From Hydractinia symbiolongicarpus (Eukaryota > Cnidaria > Hydrozoa > Anthoathecata > Hydractiniidae), in contig NC_079884.1 in NCBI RefSeq assembly GCF_029227915.1, forward strand, positions 22,072,001 to 22,136,000: 64,000 nucleotides of DNA, written 5' to 3'. The translations under genes were made by a program, and so were the position numbers. Shown here one piece after another: positions 11,317 through 22,930 of the stretch. The notes below the pieces were generated by a model, which saw only the letters and a program-made list of their open reading frames with translations, was not told where the DNA came from and made no database searches. How positions within the stretch are numbered: the stretch's first letter is position 1; every line of letters starts with the position of its first letter.

Positions 11317-13831
11317 GATTTATTGTTTGAAAAAATAACTTTGCTAAAGTCTGCAGAAATCTTTCATTAGAATTCCACAATTCAGATTTACCACTCTGCC
11401 TTCAGCTCTGGTTACAAGTCGACAACAAATTTATTTTTATTGTGAAGCATCCAGCCTACTGATATTGAATTTGTGGATTGACTTTTTATTAAACGTTCTG
11501 TTGCTGCTAAGGCAGTGGACTGGTAACTGAGCTTATTGGCACCCTTCCTTAGAACTGTTTTTTTTTCTCCAGTGAGGTTGCGTGAGGTTGCATGGTGCAA
11601 GAAGATATAGATCCAAAGATTAAATGTCGAAAGCCAATAATAGTATGAAGTGCAACAAGTTCAGCAGTAGAGAAAGCTAGCTACCTAGGTAACTAGATTG
11701 TATAGCTCTGATAGATGAAATTCAGCGTGATGTAATGTTTTTATTTCGCATCAAAAACAATGCGCACGCATGCACAGGCAAAGAATTTAACCAACAAACC
11801 GCAACGATCGAAGATATTAAGTGAAAAAAAAGACTAGCGTTAAAATTGATAAAGTTTGCTCTTAACAAAAAAGATAATAGTTGAGTTTTTCTAAACAATT
11901 CCAATTCATATTTAATCCTGCACCGCATCGTATAAAAAAACTGGCCGATTAAGACAGAGAAAATGACAGCTTCGTGGCACACGTGATGACGAAATACGGC
12001 TTCAATTACCACATTATTGTAATCAATCTCCATAAAAAAAATAACTTCTTTGATTTGTGTGCCATGACAAACGTTATGCAAGGGGAAGATCTTTTAAAAT
12101 AATCTTTGAACAATATAATGAATAAAATATAATGAAATATTTTTGCATGGTACTTCTGCAATGAAGACGACGGTAAAATAAGACACCAATTCCTTCAGCT
12201 TAACATCTAAATCGCTATGTGCTAAGCAGTTTTGTTTATCTTCAATAACACTGTTCAATCGGACGTAGAATCAAGAAGGGAACTAGCACACACTATTTTC
12301 ATCATACCATCGTTTAACAAACGAAGACGAGCAACTGTCAAATAATCACCTACCTCCTCCACCAAACTTTGTTGCTTTGTTACTGTTTCGACAAGTTTGC
12401 TTATTTCTACACCAGCACTGATATTTTGGGCCCATACGTAGCCTAGTCACGAATATTACACAACCGATCAAGATATCCGTGACTTACTTTCTACGCGGCG
12501 AATAAGTCGCGAATATCACGTCCAGTGAAGATATCTACTTATTTCTTAAGGGCCGAATAAGTCGCGAATAAAACGTCCAATTGAGATGTCCGCGACTTAA
12601 TAAGTCGCGACTATATGGCGAATATATCAACTTAAAATAATGTGAAATCTTTTTTTAAAAAAGTTGTCGTTAAAATGTCACACATGGGCCACTCTTTTAG
12701 ATACAGTCTTACGCTCTAACTGCATGGGTCCTATTCAGTTTATGGCTAATTGTTTAACATACGCGTCGATTTGTTAATTACAAAGTCTATTAATTCTTGC
12801 AATGGCAAATTGCAATATTTTTGTCATATTCTTATTTAAGATTAGAAGATATAGTAAAATATAATATTAATAACACATCCGAAATTCTTTTTAATTGTTC
12901 GTGGCGGTATCCCAGAAAAAGGGGCTGGATTATACTGCAGAAGATATCGACAAGCAAAAACAAAATTTATTACAATGGAATGGAATGCTAAATTTTTGTT
13001 TTCATTCCTTATCAACTTGTTTAGTGTTCCAGTGATGAGTTCTGTACTTTACAGCGAGTTATGTATATTTATGTGTTATGTTCACATAAAGGAAGGTTAG
13101 CTTAATTATGGACATTTGCTAAGGCAGTGGACACATTTTTTCCATAAGTCCTCCGATTTTCTTGTTACAACACAACTTGCCCAAACAGTTTTCATTCGTT
13201 TTGCACATAAAATATTAATTCTGGCCACCAAAATCGTTAACTGAATATTTTTCTTTATGTTTTATAGATTGGGAAGTTTAAAAACAATAGGGTTTTTTGA
13301 ATACGTAAGCTATAAAAATATGATGTCTTCTTTCATCTGTCGTACGGTGGAGGAGGTTACGTGCTTAATTACGTTTTGCTATCTAAAAAAAATCATTAAC
13401 TCCAAATTATGCTCCAGTTATGACGTCAAAACCAAATATTAATGTTACTCGACATTCACAAATAACTTTTTACGCTCACTTTTTTTTTCTCGAACAATGA
13501 GGATTTTCCTCAAAAATAATTATCACCCCATTCTATCAATGATTCATACCTAAATAGCTAGATTGTTTCTTTTCGCTGTAAAAAATGCTCTTTTTTGATT
13601 GTCATTGTCCTGGTTAGTCATTTGCTAATTAACGCGTCGAATTAAATTTTATTATTTTGTTTAACAAGTTATAATTGCTTTGAATACAAACCTAAGCAAA
13701 GCATTTTATTAAAAATTACATAAAGACAACAGAGAGTAAACGAATTCATATTAAAAAGAGTCTTGTTAAAAAAATAATCAACATTATTGAACGTCCTGCA
13801 TCAATTTATTCAGTAAACACTATTCAACACG
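11317..13831. other. Intergenic stretch upstream of the Ig receptor gene
   Basis: Apart from the tandem repeat at 12445-12630 nothing coding is recognisable. A 119-residue minus-strand frame at 11722-12081 has no family resemblance or splice support. The last few hundred bases before 13832 should contain the promoter of the receptor gene, but no core element is distinctive. Confidence 0.4.
12445..12630 (+). repeat. Short tandem repeat with AGTCGCGAATA units
   Basis: About three diverged units of 55-60 bp, each opening with AGTCRCGAATA and carrying GATATCC- or GATGTCC-like blocks, then TGACTTA or CGACTTA and GCGAATA. The unit contains the CpG-rich heptamer GTCGCGA, unusual in this AT-rich setting. 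No ORF is present. Confidence 0.6.
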
Positions 13832-16800
13832 ATGTATTATTTCACACTTTTATGCCTTCCATGGCTTTTTTTATCCGCAACAGGTATGTAGCACAAACCA
13901 CACAGGAATTAACCAGCTTTTTATCTTCATGAAGTAGCCACAACATGGAGTCTTTACTTCCCTGTCCACAACGTTGTTGAAACTTTAGTAAAACATTATA
14001 TCACATGCTTTGTGTCAATGCAAACTTCATCCCAATGTAAACTTCGCCGATAATATTTTTGCTTTCGTTTTAAGACACATAATATAAGTATGTTGTATAT
14101 AAGTCATGTTTCATGAATTATCTTTGTTGTCGTTATTGTTGTCGTTTTTGAGACTGTCGCTAGCGTCGTTGTCATTGTTGTTGACGCCTTTACCATGGTC
14201 GTTTTCTTTGTCTAAAAGTGTTCATCTAAGGCACCAGTTTTTTAAAAGGTAACGAAAGTAGAAAAAAATAACTGTACATAGATAAAAAATGTTTTATAAT
14301 TTTCCTTTTTATTTAGCTGTGGAGTACAAAGTTACTCTGGTAACATCCGCTGGAGTACAGGATGCCACTATATCAATTGAGTTGACAGGCGTGTTTGGAA
14401 GGAGTCGTGCAGAGCAGCTTGGTACTGGAAATTTTTTTCAAAATGTAGGGTGAGTGGTCTTTCTCGATATGTTTCCACTCAACCTCTTTCCTAGGACTTT
14501 CTGTCTCTTTTTGTCGCCGTCTCGTTATAAAAAGAACAAAGACTCCTTGAAACGGGGTCGTATTTCTACTGTTTTAAATTTCAACTAGAATAAATAAAAT
14601 AAGTGAAGCTAACAAAAATATTCGATTATGAGCATATTCAGGACGTTTATAAAAAAATTAAATATCTGGACCTTGTGCCTATCTCATCAAAGTCGACGCC
14701 TAGGTAATAAAAAATGTTCTTTTTTAATAAAAACTGTCAGCTTCTCAATATTTAGAGTCATAGTTTGTGTATAACAGCTGTTTAATTGCGCCTTATGATT
14801 AGGATGTACAAAATCTGTGCGGCGGGTGAAAATTGTAATAAGCGACCAGTGTTCCAATAAGCTGTAACATTTTACAAATTTGTAATACATATGTAAGTTT
14901 AAAGGAACATTCATCTTTAGGATACATGGACCAATTTCTGTAAATTTGGCGCAATCGCTTGGTGATATATTGTCGTTCAAGCTGACATTTTCTTCGCAAA
15001 CTGCAAATTCCATCACTATAACACAGGTAGGTCTTGTTTTAATACAGACTGATCAACCGTGAATTGTAATGATGCTGAGGAAATGTTGGAATATATGAAA
15101 GAAATGAAGAACATTTAGAGTTTATTCATTCGTTTTGGATTTGTTCATCAGGTGTACACATATATTTCTTATAAGAATCTGTTCTAAAAACTGTCAAGTA
15201 TTTAAGTAAGTAACGGGAAATTTTTTAGCGTCCTTGGAGATTCCATTCTAACGGTTAGCCCTTTCTTCCCTACGACTGTAACTATGTTACATTCCCGCTA
15301 GAGATACATATAGCATTGCTCTTAATTGATTGCCTCGAATATAAACTCAAGTACCAGTTCAAATGTTAAGTTGCTTGTAAGAAATATTTTTTACAGTGGA
15401 CACTTTTCTTAAAAAAAGATAAAGGTCAAATTATCATAACGTAGACCAAAGTGCCCTAAAAATAAGGTGCGAAAAATGTGTGCATAGAATTTATTTGCAT
15501 TAATTTTTTTTTTTAATATTATGGTGTTGTTTGCGGTTTTGTGTTTTTATCTCTTGCTGTTGTATAGTTGTAGTTGGAATAATGTTATTTTTAGGTGCTT
15601 ATTGCATACACAGGAAGGGTACGAACTTATTTAGCTGATAATATAGTTCTTACGACTTTGCAATCTGCAGAAAGATCATTCCCAACCAGTAAGCCATTAA
15701 TCATTTCATACTTGATAGGGAAGGGGGTGGGGGCATCAAGTACCGGCGGCTTCTTTGACTGGACAAAACTTTGGTTGGGTATGTGTCACTAGCTTTTATT
15801 GAGGCTAGTGACAAAAATTTTTGTTTTCCAAACAACTGAACTTTTGGAGAAGTAGCTTCTGTCATCGTAAATTTTTATGAATTTGTAGAAGCATTAAAGT
15901 GTTAAATTGGATCGCTAAAATCCCGTTTTTTCTGGCAAAACTCTGTGATCCCAAAGTAGCAAAAAAAGGCGATGGATTGCCTCTTATTTCATTTTCTGTA
16001 TTTAGCTTTAACAAAGCCAAGAGTAACTTTCGATTCAACCATCCCTACATCGACTCCTGTAGAAATCAATTCTGGGGAAAACCACAATTTGCGAGTCCCC
16101 ACGACGGATAATGTCAAGTATGCATGGTATTCTCATCGAACTCAGCAATACAAATTAATTTCCAACACGTCGCAGTATAACATCACAAATGCCAATGGAG
16201 GAGATGCTGCGTCATATTTCTGTATTCTCTCGTTAGGTGCTGACATTGTGAAAACAGATGAATTGGAAATCGTCGTCAACTGTGAGTGTAATTCTTTCTT
16301 CGTTTTACTGTTATATATTTGACAACGACCTGCATTAGACGGCGAGCTCTCTCAGACGACCACAATGTGTTTATTGGTCATTTGACACCCTATGAAATGA
16401 ACACCAACCCTAGACATATTATATCTGTGTATATCGACCATATAATAGTGTTTAGAGTGGTCGTCTTATACATTGTTCACCGTCTGGATTTTGCAAGCAC
16501 GCAATATGGATTTTCAGCTCTTTGCTAACTCAGTCAATATAAAACACGTTAAGCCCATGTTATTATTGGCTAGCTAGCTAGCTAGTTAAAAATCTTCCTT
16601 TTTTATTTTTATCTAACGTAGACGGTTACAAAATACAATAATAACCGATTACTCCGGGCTGTACCGAAAATATTCCCCTTAGTCATTGCAACGACCTCGC
16701 AAGCTTGGTTGGTACTTAGAGTTCGGGTGATATTTTTTATTAGATTTGACTGTATGATATTCTATATTTTCTGATACGTTAAAAAAATTAAAAAAAAAAT

Positions 16801-19418
16801 TATAAAATGAAAAAACAAGGACAAGTAATCGAAACGATTCTAAAAAATATTCTCACCACCATGTTACCTTTTTCAGATGAATGTAGAAAAACTGGTGGCC
16901 CAAGTACATCTTGAATTACCGAACTTAAATTTCAAAACGTTGGTGTATTTTTGGTATGTAATGGGCTTTAGTGCATAAGTAAGACTTAACTTCTAGCGTG
17001 TGTTTAACTTTCGCACGCCACTAACAGGTAATATGTAGAAAGAAAGCTTTGCGAAGACGTCAAAATATTGTATATCTCGCAACAATAGTCTAAAGCTTTT
17101 GCTTTGTGTAAAATGATCTCTTTGTATGGTTGATTGAAGCTTTACCAGCCTTAGATTTGTACCAATAAACATGGATTATCGATATTATCCAACTACATGT
17201 GCATATGGATAAAGTATCACAATACGTTAAAGCCCTTTATTCGTATTCACAACTTTGCGCAAATTAATTTGCACACTACTATTTTCAAAAAAGAAATAAT
17301 TCACCAATTTTTGATCAGTCAAATGTGCGAAAAATTTCATATTTGTGAGCAGTCAATTGTTTGTGCAGCAGCTCTGCGCGACAGTAAGATGTGTGCGAAA
17401 TGTCTTGAATTAAAATAACTTCCGTAGCATAAAGCCTCCTAATCTAGCTTTCGACTAATCCACAAAATCTTTTCCTTTAGTTGCAGACGTACTTCCATTT
17501 TCTGTCACAATTATAGGAGCACCATATATCCAAGAAGGAAACGATCTCCAGATACAATGTCAAGCTATCAGTTATCCAGCCAACCCAACGATCGGTTGGT
17601 ACAAAGGTGGAGTATATCTTCCGTCATCCAATGGAGTATTAAGTTTCACAAAGATTTCAAGGAATCAGAGTGGTGATTACGTATGTAGAGCAAATTCAAG
17701 CAAATCACAAGATGAACGAACGGTAGCTGTTCAAGTTAACTGTAAGTAAGACGGTTTGTATGAAAGGTAGAGGGGTGATGTTTAGGGGGGTGGTGTGAAG
17801 AAGAGAGGAGGGTCTGGTGGAGGGAGGTTTAATTAGTATTCGGTTTCCATATGGTATGTAATTGTCAACTGAAAAGGAAAACTTTTCAATTACTTGGTAA
17901 AACTTACCCACAATTGGTCCCTGTTTGACCTTTTTAGGCCATCTGTGGGTATGATAAAATCCACTTTTGATTACTTCAGGTTTTCACACATTAGTAATAT
18001 TCATAAAAAATACGACACGTTTTTTTTTATTAACATGTTTCGACTTTACGAAAGTCATCTTCAGAATATTATACAAATTTTAGATACATACACTCTTTAT
18101 TGCTACGAAGTTTTGGAAATAGAAAATTAGCAATAGTGATTAAAGTACGAATATTAATATTCGGGCAAGTACTTAGGAGAAGAAAGGCTCATTTCTCACA
18201 ATTTTAAGTTTCACAAGAGTATCAAAGCGGGAAGGCTTCTATGGAAATGCAAAAATTAAAGTCACATATAAAATAAGGAAGTTATGATAGCATTAAAATG
18301 CTGTTTACTTTTGTCACAAATGTAGAATAGCATCGGTACATTATTGTTTGAATTTTAAATTTGCAAGTAGCTAGTTGCGGGGAAAAGTTTAGATAGAAAT
18401 CATTAAATTCTCAGAACTTCTTATGCCTTTATTTTGTATAGATCTAGATGCACCTAAGATCAACTCGACAGCAATGTATAACTTAACCGTGTACGTTAAA
18501 AAAGGTGAAGAATTATCCGTGACATGCCTCGCTGAGGGTTATCCAAAAGTGAGCTATGCTTTTTTCGATGACGAAAATAATTCACTGCCACTGGAGTCTA
18601 ATTTAAATACAGTAAGATTAAAAGAACCCAAAACTGGACGGTATTCGTGTCGAGCAAGTAATCTCTACTTTACTCGAACGCAATCGATTTTTATAAATGC
18701 GACAACCACAACCAGTAAGTACTTTATCAACATTGACTTTCTCTTTTTGTAGCTTTGCCCTAATGAAGAACAAGTTATTCGAAAAGTACGTGTTTAAATT
18801 ATCGTTCTAAATTTATCTTCACAGATCCTTCTTCTGCGGATAATGTCGATGATGATGACGATTTTTGGACAACGACCATAATTATCATGTTTGCAGTAGC
18901 TGGAGCATTTCTGCTCATTATCGTTATCTTAATCATATGTCTGTGTGTATTGTGCAGGTGAGTCTTCTTGTCTAAAGAGTATTAAAAAATTGTCAGGTGT
19001 CTCACACTAAGGTTTCCTATAACTCTTTCTCCGCGAACACTGTTAATTTTAAATATTTTATTTAAGAAAGAAAAAGACGCCAAAATCAGAGATGATGAGT
19101 TATAACTCTCAACCACAGTTTCACTTGAACAATGAAGCAAAAAGCATTTCTTATCATCCTGATAACCAACATAAACATTATAATGAAGATACTTTAGAAA
19201 AGCAACCATCTGGTAAAACCATGGGGAACGTCAATAGATTGAGTATATCGTCTGATGAATATAAAAGTAGCGAGACTGGGCTTAGTGTTGGTACACATAG
19301 AAATGGCACGTTAAGAGCCGTGCACAATGAAAACAAACTTGGTGAAAATAATGTAAGGGAGAGATCAGTAGATGGTTATCAAACAAAAATTGATGGAATG
19401 GATGTCGAATATTGTTAA
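13832..19418 (+). CDS. Single-pass receptor: PLAT-like domain plus three Ig-like domains
   Basis: Nine exons with consensus splice sites and fully consistent phases: 13832-13883, 14317-14449, 14921-15026, 15595-15688, 16006-16281, 17481-17741, 18442-18714, 18825-18957, 19067-19418. The joined frame encodes 559 residues. Order: signal peptide (about 1-18), a beta-sandwich resembling PLAT/LH2 domains of lipases (about 19-127, beginning VEYKVTLVTSAG), Ig-like domains at about 128-220, 221-307 and 308-398, an acidic stalk (VDDDDDF), a membrane helix (about 415-440), then a basic stop and a 115-residue tail with five tyrosines but no clear ITIM or ITAM. Domain 2 has the full Cys-Trp-YxC pattern; domain 1 lacks the B-strand Cys and domain 3 lacks the core Trp. 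Each Ig domain is one phase-1 exon. Probably a cell-surface recognition or adhesion receptor; similarity to hydrozoan allorecognition (Alr) proteins is general only. Confidence 0.78.
16568..16586 (+). repeat. GCTA microsatellite in an intron
   Basis: GCTAGCTAGCTAGCTAG lies in the long intron between the first and second Ig exons of the receptor gene. Shorter GCTAGCTA runs occur in repeat family A. Confidence 0.7.
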
Positions 19419-20449
19419 TAATCATTTGAATTTTGAGATGATACACACGTTTTTCTATGATTTATACGTTTTTATTGAATAATGTAGGATAGATGTTACT
19501 TTTTGTTATACAGGATATGAAAACTATAGGTGTCAAGAACCAGTGATGGACTGATCAATTTTGTATTATAAAATTTTGTCATACATTTAAATTATCATAT
19601 TTAAGATCTTTAATCTACAATCGTGGTCGATTAGACATTTTTCCAATTTTGCATAAAACTTTAGGCCGTAATCAATTGGTGATTCTCTTACAAGAAACCA
19701 GATAGCAAATCCACTCGCTGCTAAAAACTCAAGTATAGCTTAACTTCACCATTAATAGTATTAATCGACAGATTAACAAAACTTTACAACAACCAAAGGT
19801 CCTGAAGGCTCCTTCATGTTTGATTTGTCTTTTATTGTTTATTGAGTATGTTATGTTACATGAAAAATAATAAAGCATTTTTAGAAGTGAAACACGGAAA
19901 GGGGTGACAGGTACATCGTTTAACTTAAGTGTGTCCTGGGTAAATGGATTTTGACCCATTTATTGGTATTTCGAAAGAAAGAAACTCCACATTGCATGTT
20001 TGAGCCATAGGGTTTTGAATAGAAAATTATCGCGTTGGAACTCTTTCTCCCTACACTCCACTTACACCCAAGCCTACGTTTTTACGAACAGAAGTCAAAA
20101 AATGGTCTACCATATTAACGCGGGAGGTCCGCTTACTTAGGGTCAAGAATACACGAAAATTATGACAACTGATTTAAAAATCTTTTAAAAAAACGTTATT
20201 TTTAGAAAGATACTTAAGTTAATGATTTATGGGTACTTCGTTAACACAACTCGATCTCAGGAAATACGTTACTTATGGTTTTATGTTCATTTATTTTGAC
20301 TTTTCCTATTTCTCATTTCATTTTGTCATGCACTGTAAAACTAGAATCAAATTAAAAAACATGGACAGAGAACTATAAGTTTATTTAAACCAGTAGACAA
20401 AAACACAATAAATTCGGGAAAAAAGTATTTCAAAATGAGATCTAAAAAA
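19419..20449. other. Convergent intergenic region between receptor and Kv paralogue 1
   Basis: Holds the 3' ends of two convergent genes. ATTGAATAA lies about 40 bp after the receptor stop and AATAAA-like strings occur further on, but no clear single polyadenylation signal was assigned. The short frames present are not supported. Confidence 0.45.
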
Positions 20450-21901
20450 TTAACGCAAAGAGGCGTAAGGTACATCCTCCTTGGACAGTCTTGGATCAAA
20501 TTGTCCTATGAATGTCTTTCTTACTTCTCTGATGAGCTTTCTCCTTTCTACGTCACAATCATTCGACATCATTTCACGAAGATAATAGCATTCAATAAAC
20601 TTGCAAACCAACATTGTAGTCGGCAACGAAAACAACAGGATTCCTAACAAGGCGAGGGTACAACCAAACGTCTTTCCCATTTCTGTTGTAGGGTATATAT
20701 CTCCATAGCCAACACCAGTGGCTGTAATTATTGAAAACCATAAGGCGTCTGCAATGCTTGTAAAAAAAGTCTTACCAGTTTCATTGGAGGATTCGCTTTC
20801 AAATGTATATATGAGTGCAGAAAAACACAAACTGACCAATACAATAGAGAGATACAAAAGAATGACTGTCGCTCGGCATTCATAAAGGGTTATAACTACT
20901 GACTTTATACCACGGTTAAATCTGATCACTTTGAATATTCGAAATATACGTAGAAATTTTAAAGAAGTGTCGAGCTTTTTACTGTGAATTCCAAGTATGC
21001 AGTTTAAAAGAAGAACGTAAGATGGTAAGAATGATGCAATGTCTGTAATACCAAGTGATGAGAGGATATATCCTTTAATACTTAAGCAGACGTATATTCG
21101 CATTCCATACTCACATACGTAAAACGTACTGAAAAGGAGTTCTAAAATCATCCAGACGTTGAAACACCAACTGCTTTCAGATTTTATGAATGGTAATGTT
21201 TCTAAGCAGTGTATACCTACAGATAACACCAAGACTGCGACGTTAACACAGAACCAAAAAACTAAAGGGGATGAAGATAAATTATACTCAAGTAAGCACC
21301 AGATCATCTCCCGCCATTTGCCAGTAGGTTTATTCCGTTTTTGCTTTCGTTGTTGTAGAAATTCTACTTCATCCCTGTGCATATCATCAATAAAAACATC
21401 GATTTTGAAGAATTTCACCTCGGCTATAAAAGTTTCACGAGCAACAAAACCTGGTTTTGATAAAATACCTTGCGACTGATAGTAAAATAAAATGGCATCA
21501 AAACAAATTGAACAACGATCAAATACAAACATGTTGGTGTTTTGATTATAATACTCATTTCTTTTTTGTTTATTTCCTAACAATGTATTTGGAAACACCT
21601 CGAGCGTACTTTCAAAAGTTTCAAATAGTTGACCTCTAACTAACATGAAAACTTTCTGTTTCTGGCCTGAAAGTGCTTCTTTTTTCAATGGAACAACATC
21701 TTTTACAACTGTGTCGGGATTTACTTGTTGCACTGCTTCTTGTACTATATCTACAATATTTGAAAATCTATCGTATTTCTCTGAATTCCATTTTCGCTTC
21801 GTGAACTGTTTAATGTATGATGGATTTTTAAGAGAGTAAGTCTTTTCACGGTTTTTTGCCTGCGAAGAGCTTGGTTGACTTGTAAGAGATCTAATAAACA
21901 T
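20450..21901 (-). CDS. Shaker-type voltage-gated K+ channel subunit, paralogue 1
   Basis: An intronless gene of 483 residues. Order: cytoplasmic N-tail, T1 tetramerisation domain (about 83-170, with GQLFETFESTL, FPNTLLGNKQKRNEYY and FDAILFYYQSQGIL, as in Shaker/Kv1), S1 (212-233), S2 with two acidic residues (250-269), S3 with TDI (281-300), S4 (312-330), S5 (343-366), pore (380-400), S6 (410-436). The filter is TGVGYGD instead of TTVGYGD. S4 keeps R318, R321, K324 and R327, but the positions of Shaker R1 and R2 are T312 and K315. The S6 PVP hinge reads PTT (427-429). The residue at the external TEA position (Shaker T449) is Tyr. There is no PDZ-type end. Family: K+ channel alpha subunit of the plasma membrane. 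Inference: an atypical or modulatory subunit. The start is supported by an MF(I/V/L)R opening shared with both paralogues. Confidence 0.9.
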   Translation of the reverse strand: MFIRSLTSQPSSSQAKNREKTYSLKNPSYIKQFTKRKWNSEKYDRFSNIVDIVQEAVQQVNPDTVVKDVVPLKKEALSGQKQKVFMLVRGQLFETFESTLEVFPNTLLGNKQKRNEYYNQNTNMFVFDRCSICFDAILFYYQSQGILSKPGFVARETFIAEVKFFKIDVFIDDMHRDEVEFLQQRKQKRNKPTGKWREMIWCLLEYNLSSSPLVFWFCVNVAVLVLSVGIHCLETLPFIKSESSWCFNVWMILELLFSTFYVCEYGMRIYVCLSIKGYILSSLGITDIASFLPSYVLLLNCILGIHSKKLDTSLKFLRIFRIFKVIRFNRGIKSVVITLYECRATVILLYLSIVLVSLCFSALIYTFESESSNETGKTFFTSIADALWFSIITATGVGYGDIYPTTEMGKTFGCTLALLGILLFSLPTTMLVCKFIECYYLREMMSNDCDVERRKLIREVRKTFIGQFDPRLSKEDVPYASLR

Positions 21902-22389
21902 AACTAATTCAATTTCGAAGATTTGATGGGGAAATGAATTCTCCCTACACGTCTCCTGCGCTGTAAGCTAATCACATTATACTAAAAATGACTCAATTTA
22001 TTTCATCCATAAAAAAGCACGTTCCGAAACCACATAACTATGTTTTTTTATCAACAGCAGCACATAAAATCAACTTTTTAATCATTCTGAAAAATTCATT
22101 CGTAAAAATAAACGTAGCAAGCTCCGCAGGTTCCTTTACAAATTTAAGAAATTGTCTTTATTCATCTTGTTCTTTTATCGCGCCGTAAATGGCTGTAAAT
22201 TCAAAGAAAATTTTTATTTAAGTTTATTAACAACAGGTGTATTTTTAAAACACGATAGACAAAAATTCTTATTTTGTATTGGTTGTGTTTGTAATATATT
22301 CCTTTTTTTATTTCAGCTTTATTTCCATCTTTACCTTATAATAACCACCAGTTTACAACTGCTTTTTTTCTCTTCCTAAGACTTTAATA

Positions 22390-22930
22390 ATTCATGTTTT
22401 TGTTAGATTGTTATGCGTAATACCCTTTTGCAAGAAAAATTAATGGCATAAAACACAATCACTCAGCTATCTTATTTTGTAGAATAAGTTTTCATGACAG
22501 TAATAAAAGGTGTAGCCCTTACTTGACATAAGAATTATTAGCTAATAAAGATTTAGGTGTAGCCAAACTGTATTTGGCTACTTTCACTTCTTAGTCAGAT
22601 GTAAATAAACAGCTAGGTAGACATCCACAAATCTAAACATAAAAATAAATAATTTTGGCTAGGATAAAAAGCTCTGATACCAAACAGATTAAAAATTTTA
22701 AAAGTATAACAATAATTTAGGCTAGCTAGTTAGATCTGGACTTAAGCATGCTTCGTCAAAATCTACGTTTGTAGTCAAAATCTTAAAGTTCGTTTGTTTA
22801 AGATTCGTACATAGCTAGAAACGTGACAATATTTTTATCTTTGTATGTATAACATATAAAAAGCAAAATACAAATCATTTAGAAAACTAAAGGTTTAAAA
22901 ATCGACCTACAAACCTCCTTGGCCATCATT
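22390..22930 (+). repeat. Dispersed repeat family A, copy 2 (partial)
   Basis: Contains GTAATACCCTTTTGC, TAGCCAAACTGTATTTGGCT, AGGCTAGCTAG, GAAACGTGACAATATTTTTA and a tail with CATTTAGAA plus AACCT-type blocks shared with copy 3 at 32.88-33.83 kb. It lacks the left portion seen in copies 1 and 3. Confidence 0.6.

Noticed and set aside
11722-12081. 119-residue minus-strand frame
   Set aside because: No family resemblance, no splice support, and low-complexity stretches.
14687-15016. 109-residue minus-strand frame
   Set aside because: Shadow across receptor exon 3 and its intron; the plus-strand exon is phase-supported.
20528-20536. CTGATGAG hammerhead-like core
   Set aside because: It lies in the Kv coding sequence and lacks the GAAA strand and flanking helices.
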